Counted from the first letter of the stretch, positions 46,581 to 57,492 are shown. The stretch: 64,000 nucleotides of DNA from a bacterium (GCA_030426805.1 JAUHXU010000002.1:806001-870000), one strand, 5' to 3'. Made by a program: numbers and translations. The notes: generated by a model from the letters alone, not told the origin.

Positions 46581-47717
46581 ATGACGACGAACGTGGCGGT
46601 GTTGGGCGGTGGACTCGTCGGTGGGTTCATGGCGGCGGATCTCGCTGCCGACGGCGCGTTCGCGGTCACGGTGTTCGACGCCGATCCGACGACCGTCGCC
46701 CGCCTCGAGCGAACGGGACTGCGCGCGGTCGCCCGCGATCTGCGGGCGCCGGGCGCGATCGCCGACGTCGTCGCACCGTTCGATCTCGTCGTCGGAGCGT
46801 TACCGGGGTGGCTCGGCTACGAGGCGCTGCGCGCAGTGATCGACGCGGGCAAGCCGTGCGCGGACATCGGCTTCTTCCCCGAAGACGCGCGCACCCTCGA
46901 CGACCTCGCGCGCGAGCGCGGCGTTCCGGTCGTCGTCGACTGCGGCGTCGCACCGGGGATCTGCGGCATGGTCGCCGCGCACGAGCACGCGGCGTTCGAC
47001 GAGACCGAGTCGCTCCGGATCGAGGTGGGTGGTTTGCCGTTCTTGCGGCGCTGGCCGTTCGAGTATCGCGCCGTCTTCTCGCCCCGCGACGTGATCGAGG
47101 AGTACACGCGTCCGGCGCGGCTCGTTCGCGGCGGGCGCGTCGTCGAGATGCCGGCGCTGTCGGCCGTCGAACTCGTCGACATCCCCGGCGCCGGGACCCT
47201 CGAGTCGTTCCTGACCGACGGGTTGCGCACGCTGCTTACGCTCGACATCCCCGAGATGGAGGAGCGGACGCTACGCTACCCGGGGCATGCCGAGCGGATG
47301 CGCTTCCTGCGCGAGGCCGGGTTCTTCTCCCCGGAGCCGATCGAGGTCGAAGGCCGCGCGGTCCGGCCACGCGACGTCACGTGCGCGATCGTCTTTCCGC
47401 AATGGCAGCTCGAACCGGGCGAACGCGAGTTCACGGCGATGCGGATCGAGCTCGTCGGCCGGCGCGGCACGACGCGCGAACGCGTGACCCACGATCTGTT
47501 CGTCGAGACCGACGGCGACGGCGTGACGTCGATGGCGCGGTCGACGGGGCTGCCGAACACGATCGTCGCGCGGATGATCGCCGACGGCACGATCGACCGG
47601 CCGGGCATCCTGCCGCCCGAGGCGATCGGTGCCGAGCCGGCGTGGTATCGCGCGGTGCGTGCGCAACTCGACGCGCGTGGCATCACGCTCGCCGAGTCGC
47701 GCGTCGCGTTGGCCTAA
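46581..47717 (+). CDS. Saccharopine dehydrogenase-like oxidoreductase
   Basis: 378 residues. VAVLGGGLVGGFMAADLAAD is the NAD(P)-binding G-x-G-x-x-G loop; VVDCGVAPGICGMVAAHEHA and VGGLPFLRRWPFEYR are typical of saccharopine dehydrogenase/lysine-2,4-dehydrogenase-like enzymes. AGGAGG precedes the ATG. Substrate unknown; the family also includes spermidine and glycan-linked oxidoreductases. Its end overlaps the selD end by 4 bp. Confidence 0.82.
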   Translation: MTTNVAVLGGGLVGGFMAADLAADGAFAVTVFDADPTTVARLERTGLRAVARDLRAPGAIADVVAPFDLVVGALPGWLGYEALRAVIDAGKPCADIGFFPEDARTLDDLARERGVPVVVDCGVAPGICGMVAAHEHAAFDETESLRIEVGGLPFLRRWPFEYRAVFSPRDVIEEYTRPARLVRGGRVVEMPALSAVELVDIPGAGTLESFLTDGLRTLLTLDIPEMEERTLRYPGHAERMRFLREAGFFSPEPIEVEGRAVRPRDVTCAIVFPQWQLEPGEREFTAMRIELVGRRGTTRERVTHDLFVETDGDGVTSMARSTGLPNTIVARMIADGTIDRPGILPPEAIGAEPAWYRAVRAQLDARGITLAESRVALA

Positions 47718-48769
47718 CGCACGACGACGCGCGGCCCGGCGTCGCCGGCCGGACGCACTTCGCCCACGACGACCGATTCCGGCGCGTCGCGATCGTGGAG
47801 GCTCTTCAGCAGCGACTCCGCGCGATCGGCCGGCACCGCGATCAGCAGTCCGCCGGACGTCTGCGCGTCGAGCATCATCATCCGGTCGATCTCGTCGACG
47901 TCATCGGCGAAGGCGAACTTGCCGGCCAGTGCGTCGCCGGTTTCCTTCGCGACGCGGCTCGTCAGCCCGCCGGCGACGAGTTCACGCACCCCGTCGAGGT
48001 AGGGGATCGCGCGCGCGTCGAACACGATCTCGACGCCGGCGCCGGCCGCCATCTCGTAGGCGTGGCCGATCAGCCCGAACCCGGTGATGTCGGTCGCGGC
48101 GCGCAACTCGTGCTCGATCATCGCCTCGCTCGCGCCCTTGTTCAGGCGCGCCATCGCGGCGGTGGCCTGCTCGTAGAGCGCCGGCGGGCAGATCTGCTTC
48201 TTCGTCGCGGCCGCCATCACGCCGGTGCCGAGCGGCTTCGTCAGTACGAGCACCTCGCCCGGTTTTGCGTTGGCGTTCGTGCAGATTCGATCCGGGTGGA
48301 TGCGCCCGGTGACCGACAGGCCGTACTTGATCTCGGTGTCGCGCACGGTGTGCCCGCCGACGAGCGCGGCCCCGGACTCGGCGACCTTCTCGGCGCCGCC
48401 CATCAGGATCTTCGACAGGATCTCGAGCGGCAGCTCGTTGTCCGGAAACGCGACGATGTTCATCGCGGTCAGCGGTTCGCCGCCCATCGCGTAGACGTCA
48501 CTCAGACTGTTGGCGGCCGCGATCTTGCCGAACATCACCGGGTCGTCGACGAGCGGCGGAAAGAAGTCGACCGTCTGCACGAGGGCGAGATCGTCGGAGA
48601 GCTTGTAGACGCCGGCATCGTCGCTCGTCGACGTGCCGACGAGGACGTTCGGATGGGAGTCGATGTTCAATGGCTGCAGGACCTGCGCCATGTTCGCGAT
48701 GCTGACCTTGCCGGCTCAGCCGGCGCAGCTCGCGTAGTCGGTCAGCCGCTTGATCTCCTGTTTGGTCAT
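47714..48769 (-). CDS. selD: Selenide water dikinase, itself a selenoprotein
   Basis: 351 residues if the in-frame TGA at 48718-48716 is read as selenocysteine. [17 protein letters not shown] is followed by U18 and AGKVS, aligning with the active-site Cys or Sec loop of SelD (C-x-x-U/C...K). The rest is complete: GVYKLSDDLALVQTVDFFPP, NSLSDVYAMGG, AALVGGHTVRD and FGLIGHA. SelD makes selenophosphate from selenide and ATP for selenocysteine synthesis. The ATG overlaps the selB stop. A search that stops at TGA would start the gene wrongly at 48691 and lose the active-site loop. Confidence 0.9.
48672..48718 (-). promoter_or_regulatory. Bacterial SECIS element in selD
   Basis: The UGA (48718-48716) is followed, after about 26 bases, by GGC-GCAGGUCCUGC-A-GCC (48689-48672): a stem with GCAG/CUGC around a GUC loop, extended by GGC/GCC. 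The apical GCAGGUC closely resembles the SelB-binding loop of the E. coli fdhF element, within the distance range reported for bacterial SECIS hairpins. SelB encoded next door would bind it. Confidence 0.75.
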
Positions 48770-50685
48770 GCGTCCACCACCTTGCGGAAGTCGCCGTCGC
48801 GCTCGGTGAAGCCGGTGCGATCGAAGTACTCGCACAGCGGCACCACGTACTTGCGCGACGAACCGATGTATTCGCGGAAGACCGAGACCGTGAACGGGCC
48901 GAGGTCGGAGTAGAGTTCGCGGGCTTTCGCCTTGAGCGCCTCGACGGTCTCGATCGGGAAGTAGAGGCCGTCGTCCACGCAGACGGCGTTGCCCTGCGAC
49001 TCCGCGAGCTGCAACAGCTCGTGCACCGCTTGACGTCGCCCGCCGATCTTCTCGGCGATCTGCGCTTCGCTCGGCGGCTTGAAGCCACCCTCGGCGAGCG
49101 CCGCCTGCACGCGCTCCCAGAGCTTGCGCCGCCCTTCGCTCATCTGCGTCTTGTGCGACGCGAGTGCGACGTGCTCGAGTTTGCGTTCGAGCGTGCCGTT
49201 TTCCTCGAGGCGACGGAGCGTCTCGGCGACCAGCGGCTGCGGCGTGGATCGGGCGAACGTCCGCTCGAGCACGGCGCGCTCCATCCCGACGACTTGTGCG
49301 TTCTGCTTGTGGAAGCGCGTCATGAAGCGGACGATGCGCTCGCCGAGCGCCTCGAACGTGCCGACGTGGATCGGTCGATCGAGTTCCGCGACGCGCACGA
49401 GCGCGCCGGCCTCTTCGAGCGACGCGAGCAGCGCCTTCACCTCTGACACGGGGACACGCGTGCGCGCGGCGATCGCGCGGGGGCTCGCCGACTCGACGCC
49501 GGCGTCCGCGATCGCCTGCGTCACGCGTGCGGCGGCATCGCCGTCGCGGAGCACCGCGAGCCGCTCCGCTTCGCGCACCGCGCGGCTCTGCGGGATGCGA
49601 CGGCCGGCCGGGCGCAACACGACGCCGCCGCCGACCGTCCGCGACGCGGTCTCGTCGCGCAGGATGAAGCGCTGGCCGTACTCGGCGACGATCGGCTCGT
49701 AGAGGCGGAGTTGGGCGAGGGCGGTCGCACCCGGGCCGAGGTGGGAGCGCTCGAGGAAGACGAGCCGTCCGATCACCTCGCTCGTGCCGATCGCCATGCG
49801 GACGCGCACGAACGCCGACAGCCCTTTCGTCACGCTCGCGAGGCATCGCACCTCGGCGTCGACGAACGTCGCCGGCTGCAGATAGCCCGGCGACGCGAGC
49901 TCCATCCCGCGGTGGATCTCCTCCTTCTTGATGCCGGCGAGGTTGACCGCGGTGCGTTGGCCGCAGTCGAGGTCGTCGGCGTCGGAGCGGTGCGCCTGCA
50001 GCCCGCGGACGCGCAACTCGCGCCGCTCGGGCAGCAACTCGACCTGGTCGCCCACGCGGATCGTGCCGCCGAGCATCGAGCCGGTCACGACCGTGCCGCG
50101 GCCGGGGATCGAGAAGATCCGGTCGATCGGCAGGCGGAAGAAGCTCGACCGGCGGCTCACGTCCGCCTCGGCGATCGCGGCGGCGAGCGCCGCCTTCAAC
50201 TCGTCGACGCCGGTGCCCGCCACGGCGCTGACGGGGATCATCGGCGCGTCCGCGAGCGGCGTGGTCGAGAGCAGTGCGCGCACCTGTGCCTCGACCTCGG
50301 CCACGCGCGCCTCGTCGACGATGTCGACCTTGTTGATCGCGACGACGCCGCGCTTCACGCCGAGCAGCCCGACGATCTCGAAGTGCTCGACGGTCTGCGG
50401 CATCACGCCGTCGTCGGCCGCGACGACGAGCAGCGCGACGTCGATGCCGGACGCCCCGGCGACCATCGTGCGGACGAAGCGCTCGTGGCCGGGCACGTCG
50501 ACGAGCCCGACCGTGCGGTCGCCGATGTCCAAGTGCGCGATGCCGATGTCGATCGTCATCCCGCGCGCTTTTTCCTCCGGCAGCCAGTCGGTGTCGACGC
50601 CGGTGAGCGCCTTGACGATCGACGTCTTGCCGTGGTCGATGTGGCCGGCGGTGCCGAGGATCAGGTTGGGCGCCGTCGTGCTCAT
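48766..50685 (-). CDS. selB: Selenocysteine-specific elongation factor SelB
   Basis: 639 residues. GTPase motifs [30 protein letters not shown] and NKVD, then SelB beta-barrel domains and a C-terminal run of winged helices (from about residue 380) for SECIS binding. It brings Sec-tRNA to UGA codons. Its ATG overlaps the glycosyltransferase stop and its stop overlaps the selD ATG, so selB and selD are made together. selA and the Sec tRNA gene are not in the window. Confidence 0.93.
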   Translation of the reverse strand: MSTTAPNLILGTAGHIDHGKTSIVKALTGVDTDWLPEEKARGMTIDIGIAHLDIGDRTVGLVDVPGHERFVRTMVAGASGIDVALLVVAADDGVMPQTVEHFEIVGLLGVKRGVVAINKVDIVDEARVAEVEAQVRALLSTTPLADAPMIPVSAVAGTGVDELKAALAAAIAEADVSRRSSFFRLPIDRIFSIPGRGTVVTGSMLGGTIRVGDQVELLPERRELRVRGLQAHRSDADDLDCGQRTAVNLAGIKKEEIHRGMELASPGYLQPATFVDAEVRCLASVTKGLSAFVRVRMAIGTSEVIGRLVFLERSHLGPGATALAQLRLYEPIVAEYGQRFILRDETASRTVGGGVVLRPAGRRIPQSRAVREAERLAVLRDGDAAARVTQAIADAGVESASPRAIAARTRVPVSEVKALLASLEEAGALVRVAELDRPIHVGTFEALGERIVRFMTRFHKQNAQVVGMERAVLERTFARSTPQPLVAETLRRLEENGTLERKLEHVALASHKTQMSEGRRKLWERVQAALAEGGFKPPSEAQIAEKIGGRRQAVHELLQLAESQGNAVCVDDGLYFPIETVEALKAKARELYSDLGPFTVSVFREYIGSSRKYVVPLCEYFDRTGFTERDGDFRKVVDA

Positions 50686-53024
50686 TTGGGTGTCGCTCCG
50701 TCGTTGCGGTGGGCGGGCTGTCGCTCGGCGATCTCGGACCGCTGCTTGCGGACCGCGTCCAAGACCTCGTCGACCGAGATCGGCGGCGCGACCTGTCGCC
50801 CGCCGATCCGCGTCCGGTCATTGTAGCGCGAACAGGCGTCGCGGACCGCTCCGAGGGCCGCGGCGTCGTTCCCGAGCAGGTGGCGCAGCGCGTGGGCGTG
50901 TGCGCTCAGGCGGAGGTCCCGGAGGACGCCGCGTGTGTCGTTCGGGGGGGACGCGCCGAGCGCGAGGAATGCCTGCGCGAGCGAGGCCGCGTCGGCAGCG
51001 CGGTCCGGCGCGTCGATCAGCGACGCCTCGACCGCGAGCGTGAACTGCTCGAACACCTCGTCGCGGAGCCGCTCGCGCGCTCGGCTGTATCGGGCGATTT
51101 CCATCGGGTCGGACGCGCGGGTCACGGTGCCGACGGCGCGAAGCTCCGCGCGAATCGACTCGAGCGTCCGTCGGCCGGCGCCGAGGGTCTCGTCGAGAAG
51201 CGCGAGTCCTTCCTCACGGCGGTCGAGTTGGCGAAGGATCGGCAGGATCCGCGTGCGGTTGCCGACCGAGTCGGGCACCTCCGCAGCGAAGCGGCGCAAT
51301 CGCTCGACCGCCTCCTCGCGCCACTGCTTCAGCGTCCGTGCCTCGCCGACGAAGCCGTCGGGCGGCGGGCGATCGTCGATCCAGAAGCGGAACACCCAGG
51401 TCGACCCGCCGAGGATCGTGACCGGTTCGTAGGTCGTGCGCCAGTCGAGGCCGAGCCGGCGGCTGTAGCTGTAGAGGTGATCGCGGGCGAGGGTGTGCGC
51501 ACCCACCGCATACCACCCGGTGCGCGGCAGATAGAACTCCTCCTCCTCGATCGTGTGCCCGACGACGCCGTAGAGCTTCTGCGGATCGAGGCGGTTGTGC
51601 GCCCAATACCCGAACGAATCGATGCCGTGTTCGCGCTGATACTCGGAGACCTCGACCCAGTCCTGTCCCCAGTCGATGTTGCTGTCGTCGAGGAGCCCCG
51701 CGCCGCCGCGCGAGCCACCGACCGCTTCGTTGAAGTAGGGGATGTAGTTCGGCCACGCGAGGAGCGTCGACCCGACGACCGCGGCGGCGCCGACGATCGG
51801 CACGAGCGCGCCGGGCAGGCGTCGGCACCACGGCAGCGTCGCGACGCGCGACGCCAGCAGGATCAGCAGCGGGATGCACGGCATCACGTAACGCACGCCG
51901 AGGTACTTCCCGGCGAACGTCGAGACCGCGAAGATCAGCGCGCCGGGCAGGACGAGCAGCAGGCGTTCGGTCCACGGCAGCGGCGTCCCGTCGCGCCGCA
52001 GCCACAGCCCGCCGAGTGCGGCAAGCGCGAGCGTGCCGAGCGGGAGTTTCACGAGGAGCGCGACCGCGAAGTATGTGAGGAAGTAGTTGCCGGTCTCGCC
52101 GAGGAAGTAGCCGCGGTAGCGGGGGTCGTGGTTGACCCACACTTTGTCGAACCCGGCGAACCAGCGGCCACCGTCGGCGACGAAGTAGGTCAGCATCACC
52201 GTGGCGAGAGCGATCGCGACGTAGGTCGCCATCTTGAGCGCCCAGGCGACGAGCCGTTGCCCGGTCTCGCCGTTGCCCGGGCGCGCGCCCCACGGGCCGG
52301 TCGTGCCGAACACCGACACGAGCGTGACGAGGCCGATCACACCCGGCACGAGGACGCCGGAGAACTTCGATGCGAGCGCGCACCCGGTCGCTACCGAACA
52401 CGCGACGAGCTGGGACCACGACGGTGCGCGCAGGTAGCGGATCGCGTGGTAGGTCGCCGCGACCCAGAACGTCGTCAGCGCGACGTCGGTCGTGACGAGC
52501 CGAGCGTGGGCGAGGATCGTCGGCGCGAACGCGGTCAATACGGCCGCGAGCACGCCCGCCGGTGGGCCGAACGCGAGGCGTCCGAGGAGGAACATGTAGA
52601 TGACGAGCAGCGCGCCGAGGAAGACCATCGGCGCACGGGCCGCGAAGAGGATCTCGCGGTGACGTTCGGGTTGCGCGTTCTCCGGGCTGTTGTAGAAGAA
52701 CGCCTCGGCGACCCCGAACTGCGCGGTCTTGTCGACCGTGGCGCGCTCGAACGCGGGCCACGTCGGGTCGAACGCCGGGCCGAGGGGCAGCAGGCCGACA
52801 CTGCCGACGAGCTTCGCCAGCGGGGGGTGCTCCGGATTGAGTCGGAACGACCCGGTCTTCCAGTAGCTGTAGCCGGCCGTGATGTGCGGGTATTCGTCCG
52901 TCGTGAACGACTTGCGCGCCGCACTCGTCAACCCGAGGGTGATGAATGCGGCGCAGCACAGCCCGACGATCGCGATTCGGATCGCGGGCCGGTCGAGAGA
53001 CCGAGCGGGAGGTGGCGAGTCCAA
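50682..53024 (-). CDS. PMT/ArnT-type membrane glycosyltransferase
   Basis: 780 residues. After a first helix, [18 protein letters not shown] carries the D-E pair of GT-C glycosyltransferases (PMT, ArnT), with [12 protein letters not shown] following. About eleven helices to residue 435, then a soluble domain ([20 protein letters not shown] is a hallmark of planctomycete members) and a helical C-terminus. Transfers sugars from a lipid carrier on the outer membrane face. The stop overlaps the selB ATG; the functional link with selenium is not evident, so this may be read-through operon packing. Confidence 0.82.
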   Translation of the reverse strand: MDSPPPARSLDRPAIRIAIVGLCCAAFITLGLTSAARKSFTTDEYPHITAGYSYWKTGSFRLNPEHPPLAKLVGSVGLLPLGPAFDPTWPAFERATVDKTAQFGVAEAFFYNSPENAQPERHREILFAARAPMVFLGALLVIYMFLLGRLAFGPPAGVLAAVLTAFAPTILAHARLVTTDVALTTFWVAATYHAIRYLRAPSWSQLVACSVATGCALASKFSGVLVPGVIGLVTLVSVFGTTGPWGARPGNGETGQRLVAWALKMATYVAIALATVMLTYFVADGGRWFAGFDKVWVNHDPRYRGYFLGETGNYFLTYFAVALLVKLPLGTLALAALGGLWLRRDGTPLPWTERLLLVLPGALIFAVSTFAGKYLGVRYVMPCIPLLILLASRVATLPWCRRLPGALVPIVGAAAVVGSTLLAWPNYIPYFNEAVGGSRGGAGLLDDSNIDWGQDWVEVSEYQREHGIDSFGYWAHNRLDPQKLYGVVGHTIEEEEFYLPRTGWYAVGAHTLARDHLYSYSRRLGLDWRTTYEPVTILGGSTWVFRFWIDDRPPPDGFVGEARTLKQWREEAVERLRRFAAEVPDSVGNRTRILPILRQLDRREEGLALLDETLGAGRRTLESIRAELRAVGTVTRASDPMEIARYSRARERLRDEVFEQFTLAVEASLIDAPDRAADAASLAQAFLALGASPPNDTRGVLRDLRLSAHAHALRHLLGNDAAALGAVRDACSRYNDRTRIGGRQVAPPISVDEVLDAVRKQRSEIAERQPAHRNDGATPK

Positions 53025-53082
53025 CGTTCCTCCAGACCGGAGGACGCCGGCTCGCCCGATCGCGGACGGTTCGGCGTCCGGA

Positions 53083-53415
53083 CTACCGTCCGGAGGTCGA
53101 TTCGCCGGACAGCTCCTTCGCGGCCGCGTCCATCGCAGCCCGGCGCTTGGCCTCCTGGAGGCGTCGCGCGACCTCCAACTCGTAGAGCCGTTCGGTCGGC
53201 TCGACCACCGTCATCGGCCCCTCGTCGATCTCGAGGCTGCCGTCATCGGCGGGCTCGAGGGCTTCGGGCTCGGTCGCGGTCGACGTGGTGGTCGACGTGG
53301 TGGTCTCCGGCGAGACGCTCATCGGCACGTCCGTCGGCCGGGCCGGCTGTTCGCTGGCGCACGCGCCGAGCAGGAGGCTCGCACCGACGAGCGAGCCGAG
53401 AATGAGTTTGCGCAT
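53083..53415 (-). CDS. Small lipoprotein
   Basis: 110 residues. Lipobox LLGAC after a short signal; Thr-rich linker (TTTSTTTSTATE), acidic stretch, then a charged helix (YELEVARRLQEAKRRAAMDA). No domain recognised. ATG 53415 chosen (AGAGG about 5 nt upstream); the preceding ATG at 53418 is possible. Confidence 0.65.
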   Translation of the reverse strand: MRKLILGSLVGASLLLGACASEQPARPTDVPMSVSPETTTSTTTSTATEPEALEPADDGSLEIDEGPMTVVEPTERLYELEVARRLQEAKRRAAMDAAAKELSGESTSGR

Positions 53416-53670
53416 CATGACCTCTGTAACGATCTCGTGGAACACCATTCGTTCACACCGGCCATTGTCGGAACCGCCGGGGGGTGGCCCGAGGGCGGGC
53501 TGTGCGAAGCTTATTCACGGTCGGCGAGTTCGCCCCCCGGGTCGCGCGTGCGCGTCGCCGGACGTGCCGATAGGGGCTACAGAGGAATAGGAGTTCGGTT
53601 AGCATGACGGGGCCGATCGGCGCGCACTGTCGCCGAATGCGGACCGCCCGAAGGAGCACGGAACGGCACG

Positions 53671-54678
53671 ATGAGTTCGTCGCGGGTTGCGGTGGTGATG
53701 ATCGCGTATCGCGCGCGGAAGGACGTTGAGGCATGCCTCAACGCCGTCCTGAAGCAGACGCATGCGCCGGTCTCGATCCGCGTGATCGACAACGCATCCG
53801 ACGACGGAACGCCGGAAGCGGTCCGCGGCTACCCCGAGATCGAGCTGATCGAGAACGAGCGCAACGTCGGCTATGCGGCCGCGGCGAACCAGGGCATCCG
53901 GCTCGCGCGCGGCGACGACGCGGACGCCGTGCTGTTGATCACGCCGGACGTCGTCCTGGATTCCAGCCACATCGCGACCCTCGTCGACGCACTGGTCGAG
54001 TTCCCGAGAGCGGCGTGTGCGTGCGGGCGGCTGCTCCGGCCGGACGGTGTCACGGTCGATACCGCCGGGATCGTCGGCTCCGACGGGCGTGACTTCCGCG
54101 ACCGCGGGCAAGGGCGATCGAGCTCGAGCATCTTCGAGCGGCTCGATACGCGCGTGTTCGCCGCCTGCGGCGCAGCCGTGCTGCATCGCATCGAGGCACT
54201 GGACGACGTCGCGGTCGACAACGAGTTCTTCGACGAGTCGCTGTTCGCCTACAAGGAGGACATCGACATCGGCTGGCGCTACCGGCTGCGCGGCTGGCAG
54301 ATCGTCTACGCCGGGACCGCAACGGCGACGCACAACCGTCGCGCCGCCTATCCGATCGGGCTCGCGAAGAACCGGCGATCGCTGCTCGAGATGCGGCACG
54401 ACCGCGCGGCGATTCCGCGGATCGTGCGGCGCTTGTCGACGCGCAACCAGCTGCTCCTGCTCGTGAAGAACGAGCATCCGCTGACCTTTCTCAGCCTCAC
54501 GGGCCTGAAGATCATCGGTCGGCAGTTCGCGCGCCTGGCATACGTGGTCGTCATGGAGCCGACGACGCTGCCGGCCTACTTCGGATTCCTCCGCCATCTG
54601 CCCGGGGCGCTGCGCCGTCGATTCCGGATGAAACGGGTCGTGAATCGCCAGGAAATCGCCAGCTGGTTCAGCGTCTGA
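53671..54678 (+). CDS. Family 2 glycosyltransferase (WbbL-like)
   Basis: 335 residues. VAVVMIAYRARKDVEACLNA and RVIDNASDDGTPEAV open a GT-A fold; NERNVGYAAAANQGI is the rhamnosyl/WbbL-type motif; ITPDVVL occupies the metal site and YKEDIDIGWRYRLRGW the catalytic region. One amphipathic helix near the C-terminus suggests membrane association. Probably acts on cell-surface glycans. It is divergent from the lipoprotein gene across 255 bp that I could not resolve into promoters. Confidence 0.88.
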   Translation: MSSSRVAVVMIAYRARKDVEACLNAVLKQTHAPVSIRVIDNASDDGTPEAVRGYPEIELIENERNVGYAAAANQGIRLARGDDADAVLLITPDVVLDSSHIATLVDALVEFPRAACACGRLLRPDGVTVDTAGIVGSDGRDFRDRGQGRSSSSIFERLDTRVFAACGAAVLHRIEALDDVAVDNEFFDESLFAYKEDIDIGWRYRLRGWQIVYAGTATATHNRRAAYPIGLAKNRRSLLEMRHDRAAIPRIVRRLSTRNQLLLLVKNEHPLTFLSLTGLKIIGRQFARLAYVVVMEPTTLPAYFGFLRHLPGALRRRFRMKRVVNRQEIASWFSV

Positions 54679-54753
54679 CGCGACGCTTGCATCGACCGGC
54701 CCGGTCGCGTTGACTGGGGACTTCTCCGAGGTCAGATCAGAGGAGTCTTGGCG

Positions 54754-56016
54754 ATGAGAATGACAATCGGCGGCCTGCTCGCGGCCGCGATCCTGGGCGG
54801 CGCGACGGCGGCTACCGCGCAACTACACCCGAACGGCTACGCGGGAACCGCGTCGTCGGGACGGCTCTACTTCTTCAGCCCGCAGGGCGTCGCGACGTCG
54901 ATGTCGATCGGCTCGTCGACCGGCTACGGGCTCGTGATGGGGCCGCAGAACCGGGAGTTGTACGCGGTCGGCAGCGGCGGCGCGATCCTGCGTGTCGACC
55001 CGCTCGCGCAAGTGATCCTCGGTACGTTGGCGACCGTCTCCGGCGCGAACGATCTCGCGGTCGACTGCGACGGCGACGTGTTCGTGACGACCTCCACGTC
55101 GGTGATGAACGTCGATCCGTTCGGCGCCGTCACCACCGTGGTCACCGGACAGGCCGGGCTGAACGGTGGGATGACGATCGATCCGCGAACCGGGGCGCTG
55201 ATCGTGCAGAGCAGCAGCGGCACCGATCCGCTGCTGAGCATCGCGCGCGACGGCTCGAGCGTGACGACGCTCGGCACCGGGTTGGATGCGCGCTATGGCA
55301 TCGACATCCACATCCCGACCGGCGCCGTGTTCAGCGGCAGTTGCTGCGGTGATCAGACGCCGCCCGAGAACGTCTTCGTGCTGAACGCCAACCAGAGCGT
55401 CGCGACGGTCTTCCTGTCGACGCCCGCGCCGCCGGTCGGGGTCTACTCGCTGAAGGTCGACCGCGCCAGCGCCGCCACGCAGCAACTCGTGCTCGGCTCG
55501 TTTGCGCCGTCGTCGGCGGCGCGCGGGCCCGGGGGGATCTACCACGTCGACGTCGGATCGAAGATCGTGACGACGTTCTCGACGCTCGCGTCGGGGGCGA
55601 GCCTCTACGAGACCGAGATCCTCTACCGCCGCAACGTCCACACCTACGCGACGGCGCGCGGGCAGTGGACGATCGGCGTGAAGGTGCCTGAGGACGCGGG
55701 CAAGGTCTACCAGATCGCGATCAGCGCGACCGACATTCGGCCAGGCGTGCCGGTGCCTGGCCAGCGCACCGCATATCTGACGCCGGACACGTTCACGATG
55801 TTGAGCTTTCAGAATCTGCTCGCGCCGTTTGCGACCGGGCTGCAGGGGACGCTCGACGGGCTCGGCGAGGCGAAAGGCGCGATCAACCTCGCGTCGCTCG
55901 GTTCCGTGATCAACGGGCTGCGGCTCTACATGCTGGTCCTCACGTTCGATCCGCAGGCGCCGGCCGGGATCCGCACGATCACCGACCCGACCGTGCTCGT
56001 CGTCTCCGGGGTCTGA
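54754..56016 (+). CDS. Secreted beta-propeller protein with shared C-terminal module
   Basis: 420 residues with a signal peptide (GLLAAAILGGATAATAQ). Repeats such as YGLVMGPQNRELYAVG, ANDLAVDCDGDVFVTTST and GGMTIDPRTGALIVQSSS form an NHL/SMP-30-like propeller to about residue 285; the last 120 residues are the shared module. AGGAG 8 nt before ATG 54754. No catalytic residues identified; likely a surface adhesion or binding protein. Confidence 0.75.
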   Translation: MRMTIGGLLAAAILGGATAATAQLHPNGYAGTASSGRLYFFSPQGVATSMSIGSSTGYGLVMGPQNRELYAVGSGGAILRVDPLAQVILGTLATVSGANDLAVDCDGDVFVTTSTSVMNVDPFGAVTTVVTGQAGLNGGMTIDPRTGALIVQSSSGTDPLLSIARDGSSVTTLGTGLDARYGIDIHIPTGAVFSGSCCGDQTPPENVFVLNANQSVATVFLSTPAPPVGVYSLKVDRASAATQQLVLGSFAPSSAARGPGGIYHVDVGSKIVTTFSTLASGASLYETEILYRRNVHTYATARGQWTIGVKVPEDAGKVYQIAISATDIRPGVPVPGQRTAYLTPDTFTMLSFQNLLAPFATGLQGTLDGLGEAKGAINLASLGSVINGLRLYMLVLTFDPQAPAGIRTITDPTVLVVSGV

Positions 56017-56096
56017 CGGGCTCGGGCCCGGTCGCGCGAACTGGCGGGCGACCGGGCCCGACGCTATCCTTCAGCGCCGGCACCGCCGCGCATCGC

Positions 56097-56173
56097 GCGC
56101 CCATAGCTCAGCTGGATAGAGCATCGGATTTCTAATCCGAAGGTCCCAGGTTCGAGTCCTGGTGGGCGTGCCA
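56097..56173 (+). tRNA. tRNA-Arg (anticodon UCU)
   Basis: Acceptor GCGCCCA/TGGGCGT with a G1-U72 pair; D stem GCTC/GAGC; anticodon stem TCGGA/TCCGA, loop TTTCTAA giving TCT; T stem CCAGG/CCTGG; discriminator G and encoded CCA. Reads AGA codons, rare in this GC-rich genome. Confidence 0.94.
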
Positions 56174-56279
56174 CTCCTCGCCGCCGCCCGCGCGATTTTT
56201 TGAGATTCGCTGTCGGTAGTCCGGTCGGATCGGGTTTCTTTGGGTCGGACCGGTTTCTCGACCCGAGGAGGAGTGCCCG

Positions 56280-57479
56280 ATGTACCGGATTCTCATCGCT
56301 GCCGCGGCCGTCGCGGTACTCGCCGTACACGTCCAGGCCCAGCCCACCGTCGGCCAGCCGGTCGTCGTCGCCCAAAACGCCACCGGCTCGTACGGCATGC
56401 GCGTGGACACGACGAGCCAGACGCTGAGCACGCTGAACTTCGGCGTGAACCAGACGACCCACGCGGTCAGCGCGGTGCAGATGGACTCGAACAACATGCG
56501 GGTCCTGTTCGCGGCGAACGCCCGCGGCGCGGGGACGAGCTACATCGGTGCCTACGACCCGTCGAACCAGAGCGTCACGACGTTGGCCACCGCACCGAGC
56601 AACCGCTTCAACGCGCTCGTGCCCGGGCAGGACGGCGGCTACTACAGCTACGACGGCACGACGGTGCTGAAGATCTCGCAGACCGGCCAGATCTCGACGC
56701 TGCGCGCGAACTTGCCCGCGACGATCAGTGCGCTCGGGCTCGACGCGGCGTCGGCGGCGCTGTTGGTCGGCACGGTCAGCGGCCACCTCTGGTCGATGCC
56801 GCAGAACGGCCAGACACTGTCGACAGTGGCGACCGGCCTCGGCAACGTTCGGAGCGTCGACTCGTCGGCGCAGACCGGCAACTACGTGGTCACGACGACG
56901 CAGTCGCCGGAACTCCGCGTGCTCAATCGCACGACCGGCGCGCTCGTCGCGTTCTACGTGCTCGCGAACATCACGTCCGCATGGGTCGATCAGGTCACCG
57001 GCCACGTCTGGATGACCGAGCTGTACAAGATGTTCGAGCTGACCGCCGCGCTCACGGTGCTCAACTCGTGGCAGTGGGCGAATCCGCAGCTCGCGATCCT
57101 GTCGGGCATGTTCTACGCGTGGCGCGTGATCGCCGGCAATGGCGTGCTGACACCCGGGGTGCCGTTCTTCCTCAGCTTCTACTTCCCGTCGATGCCGGCG
57201 GCCGCGTATATCGCTGCGCTCGCGCTCTCGACGCGACCGGGCATCCTGATCGGCGGGGGGCGACGCATCAACCTCGCGCTCGATGCGCTGTTCCTGTTGA
57301 CCGTCGTCAACGGACTGTTTGTGTCGAGCTTCCAGGGCTTCCTGAACGCCAACGGCGGCGCGATGGCGAGCGTGACGATCCCACGAGGGCTGCCACCGGG
57401 GATCCTGTTCTTCTGCGCGGTGATCGCCGTGCTGCAGAATCGGATCGAGGTCAGTAACTCGTTCCCGATGATGTGTTGA
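56280..57479 (+). CDS. Secreted beta-propeller protein with shared C-terminal module
   Basis: 399 residues. Signal peptide (ILIAAAAVAVLAVHVQA), then propeller-like strands with Thr/Ser/Asn-rich loops (QTLSTLNFGVNQTTHAVSAV; TTVLKISQTGQISTL; LWSMPQNGQTLSTVATGLGN) to about 270, and the shared C-terminal module (LTPGVPFFLSFYFPSMPAAA onward). GAGGAG precedes the ATG. Paralogous in layout to the gene at 54754, on the other side of tRNA-Arg. Confidence 0.72.
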   Translation: MYRILIAAAAVAVLAVHVQAQPTVGQPVVVAQNATGSYGMRVDTTSQTLSTLNFGVNQTTHAVSAVQMDSNNMRVLFAANARGAGTSYIGAYDPSNQSVTTLATAPSNRFNALVPGQDGGYYSYDGTTVLKISQTGQISTLRANLPATISALGLDAASAALLVGTVSGHLWSMPQNGQTLSTVATGLGNVRSVDSSAQTGNYVVTTTQSPELRVLNRTTGALVAFYVLANITSAWVDQVTGHVWMTELYKMFELTAALTVLNSWQWANPQLAILSGMFYAWRVIAGNGVLTPGVPFFLSFYFPSMPAAAYIAALALSTRPGILIGGGRRINLALDALFLLTVVNGLFVSSFQGFLNANGGAMASVTIPRGLPPGILFFCAVIAVLQNRIEVSNSFPMMC

Positions 57480-57492
57480 GCCGCGCGGCGGG

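Noticed and set aside
48672..48691. ATG at 48691 as the selD start
   Set aside because: It would omit the conserved SelD active-site loop and lies within the SECIS hairpin; the true start at 48769 overlaps the selB stop.
46412..48913. 833-codon plus-strand frame across the dehydrogenase and selD
   Set aside because: Arg-rich shadow of the dehydrogenase frame and of antisense selD; no domains.
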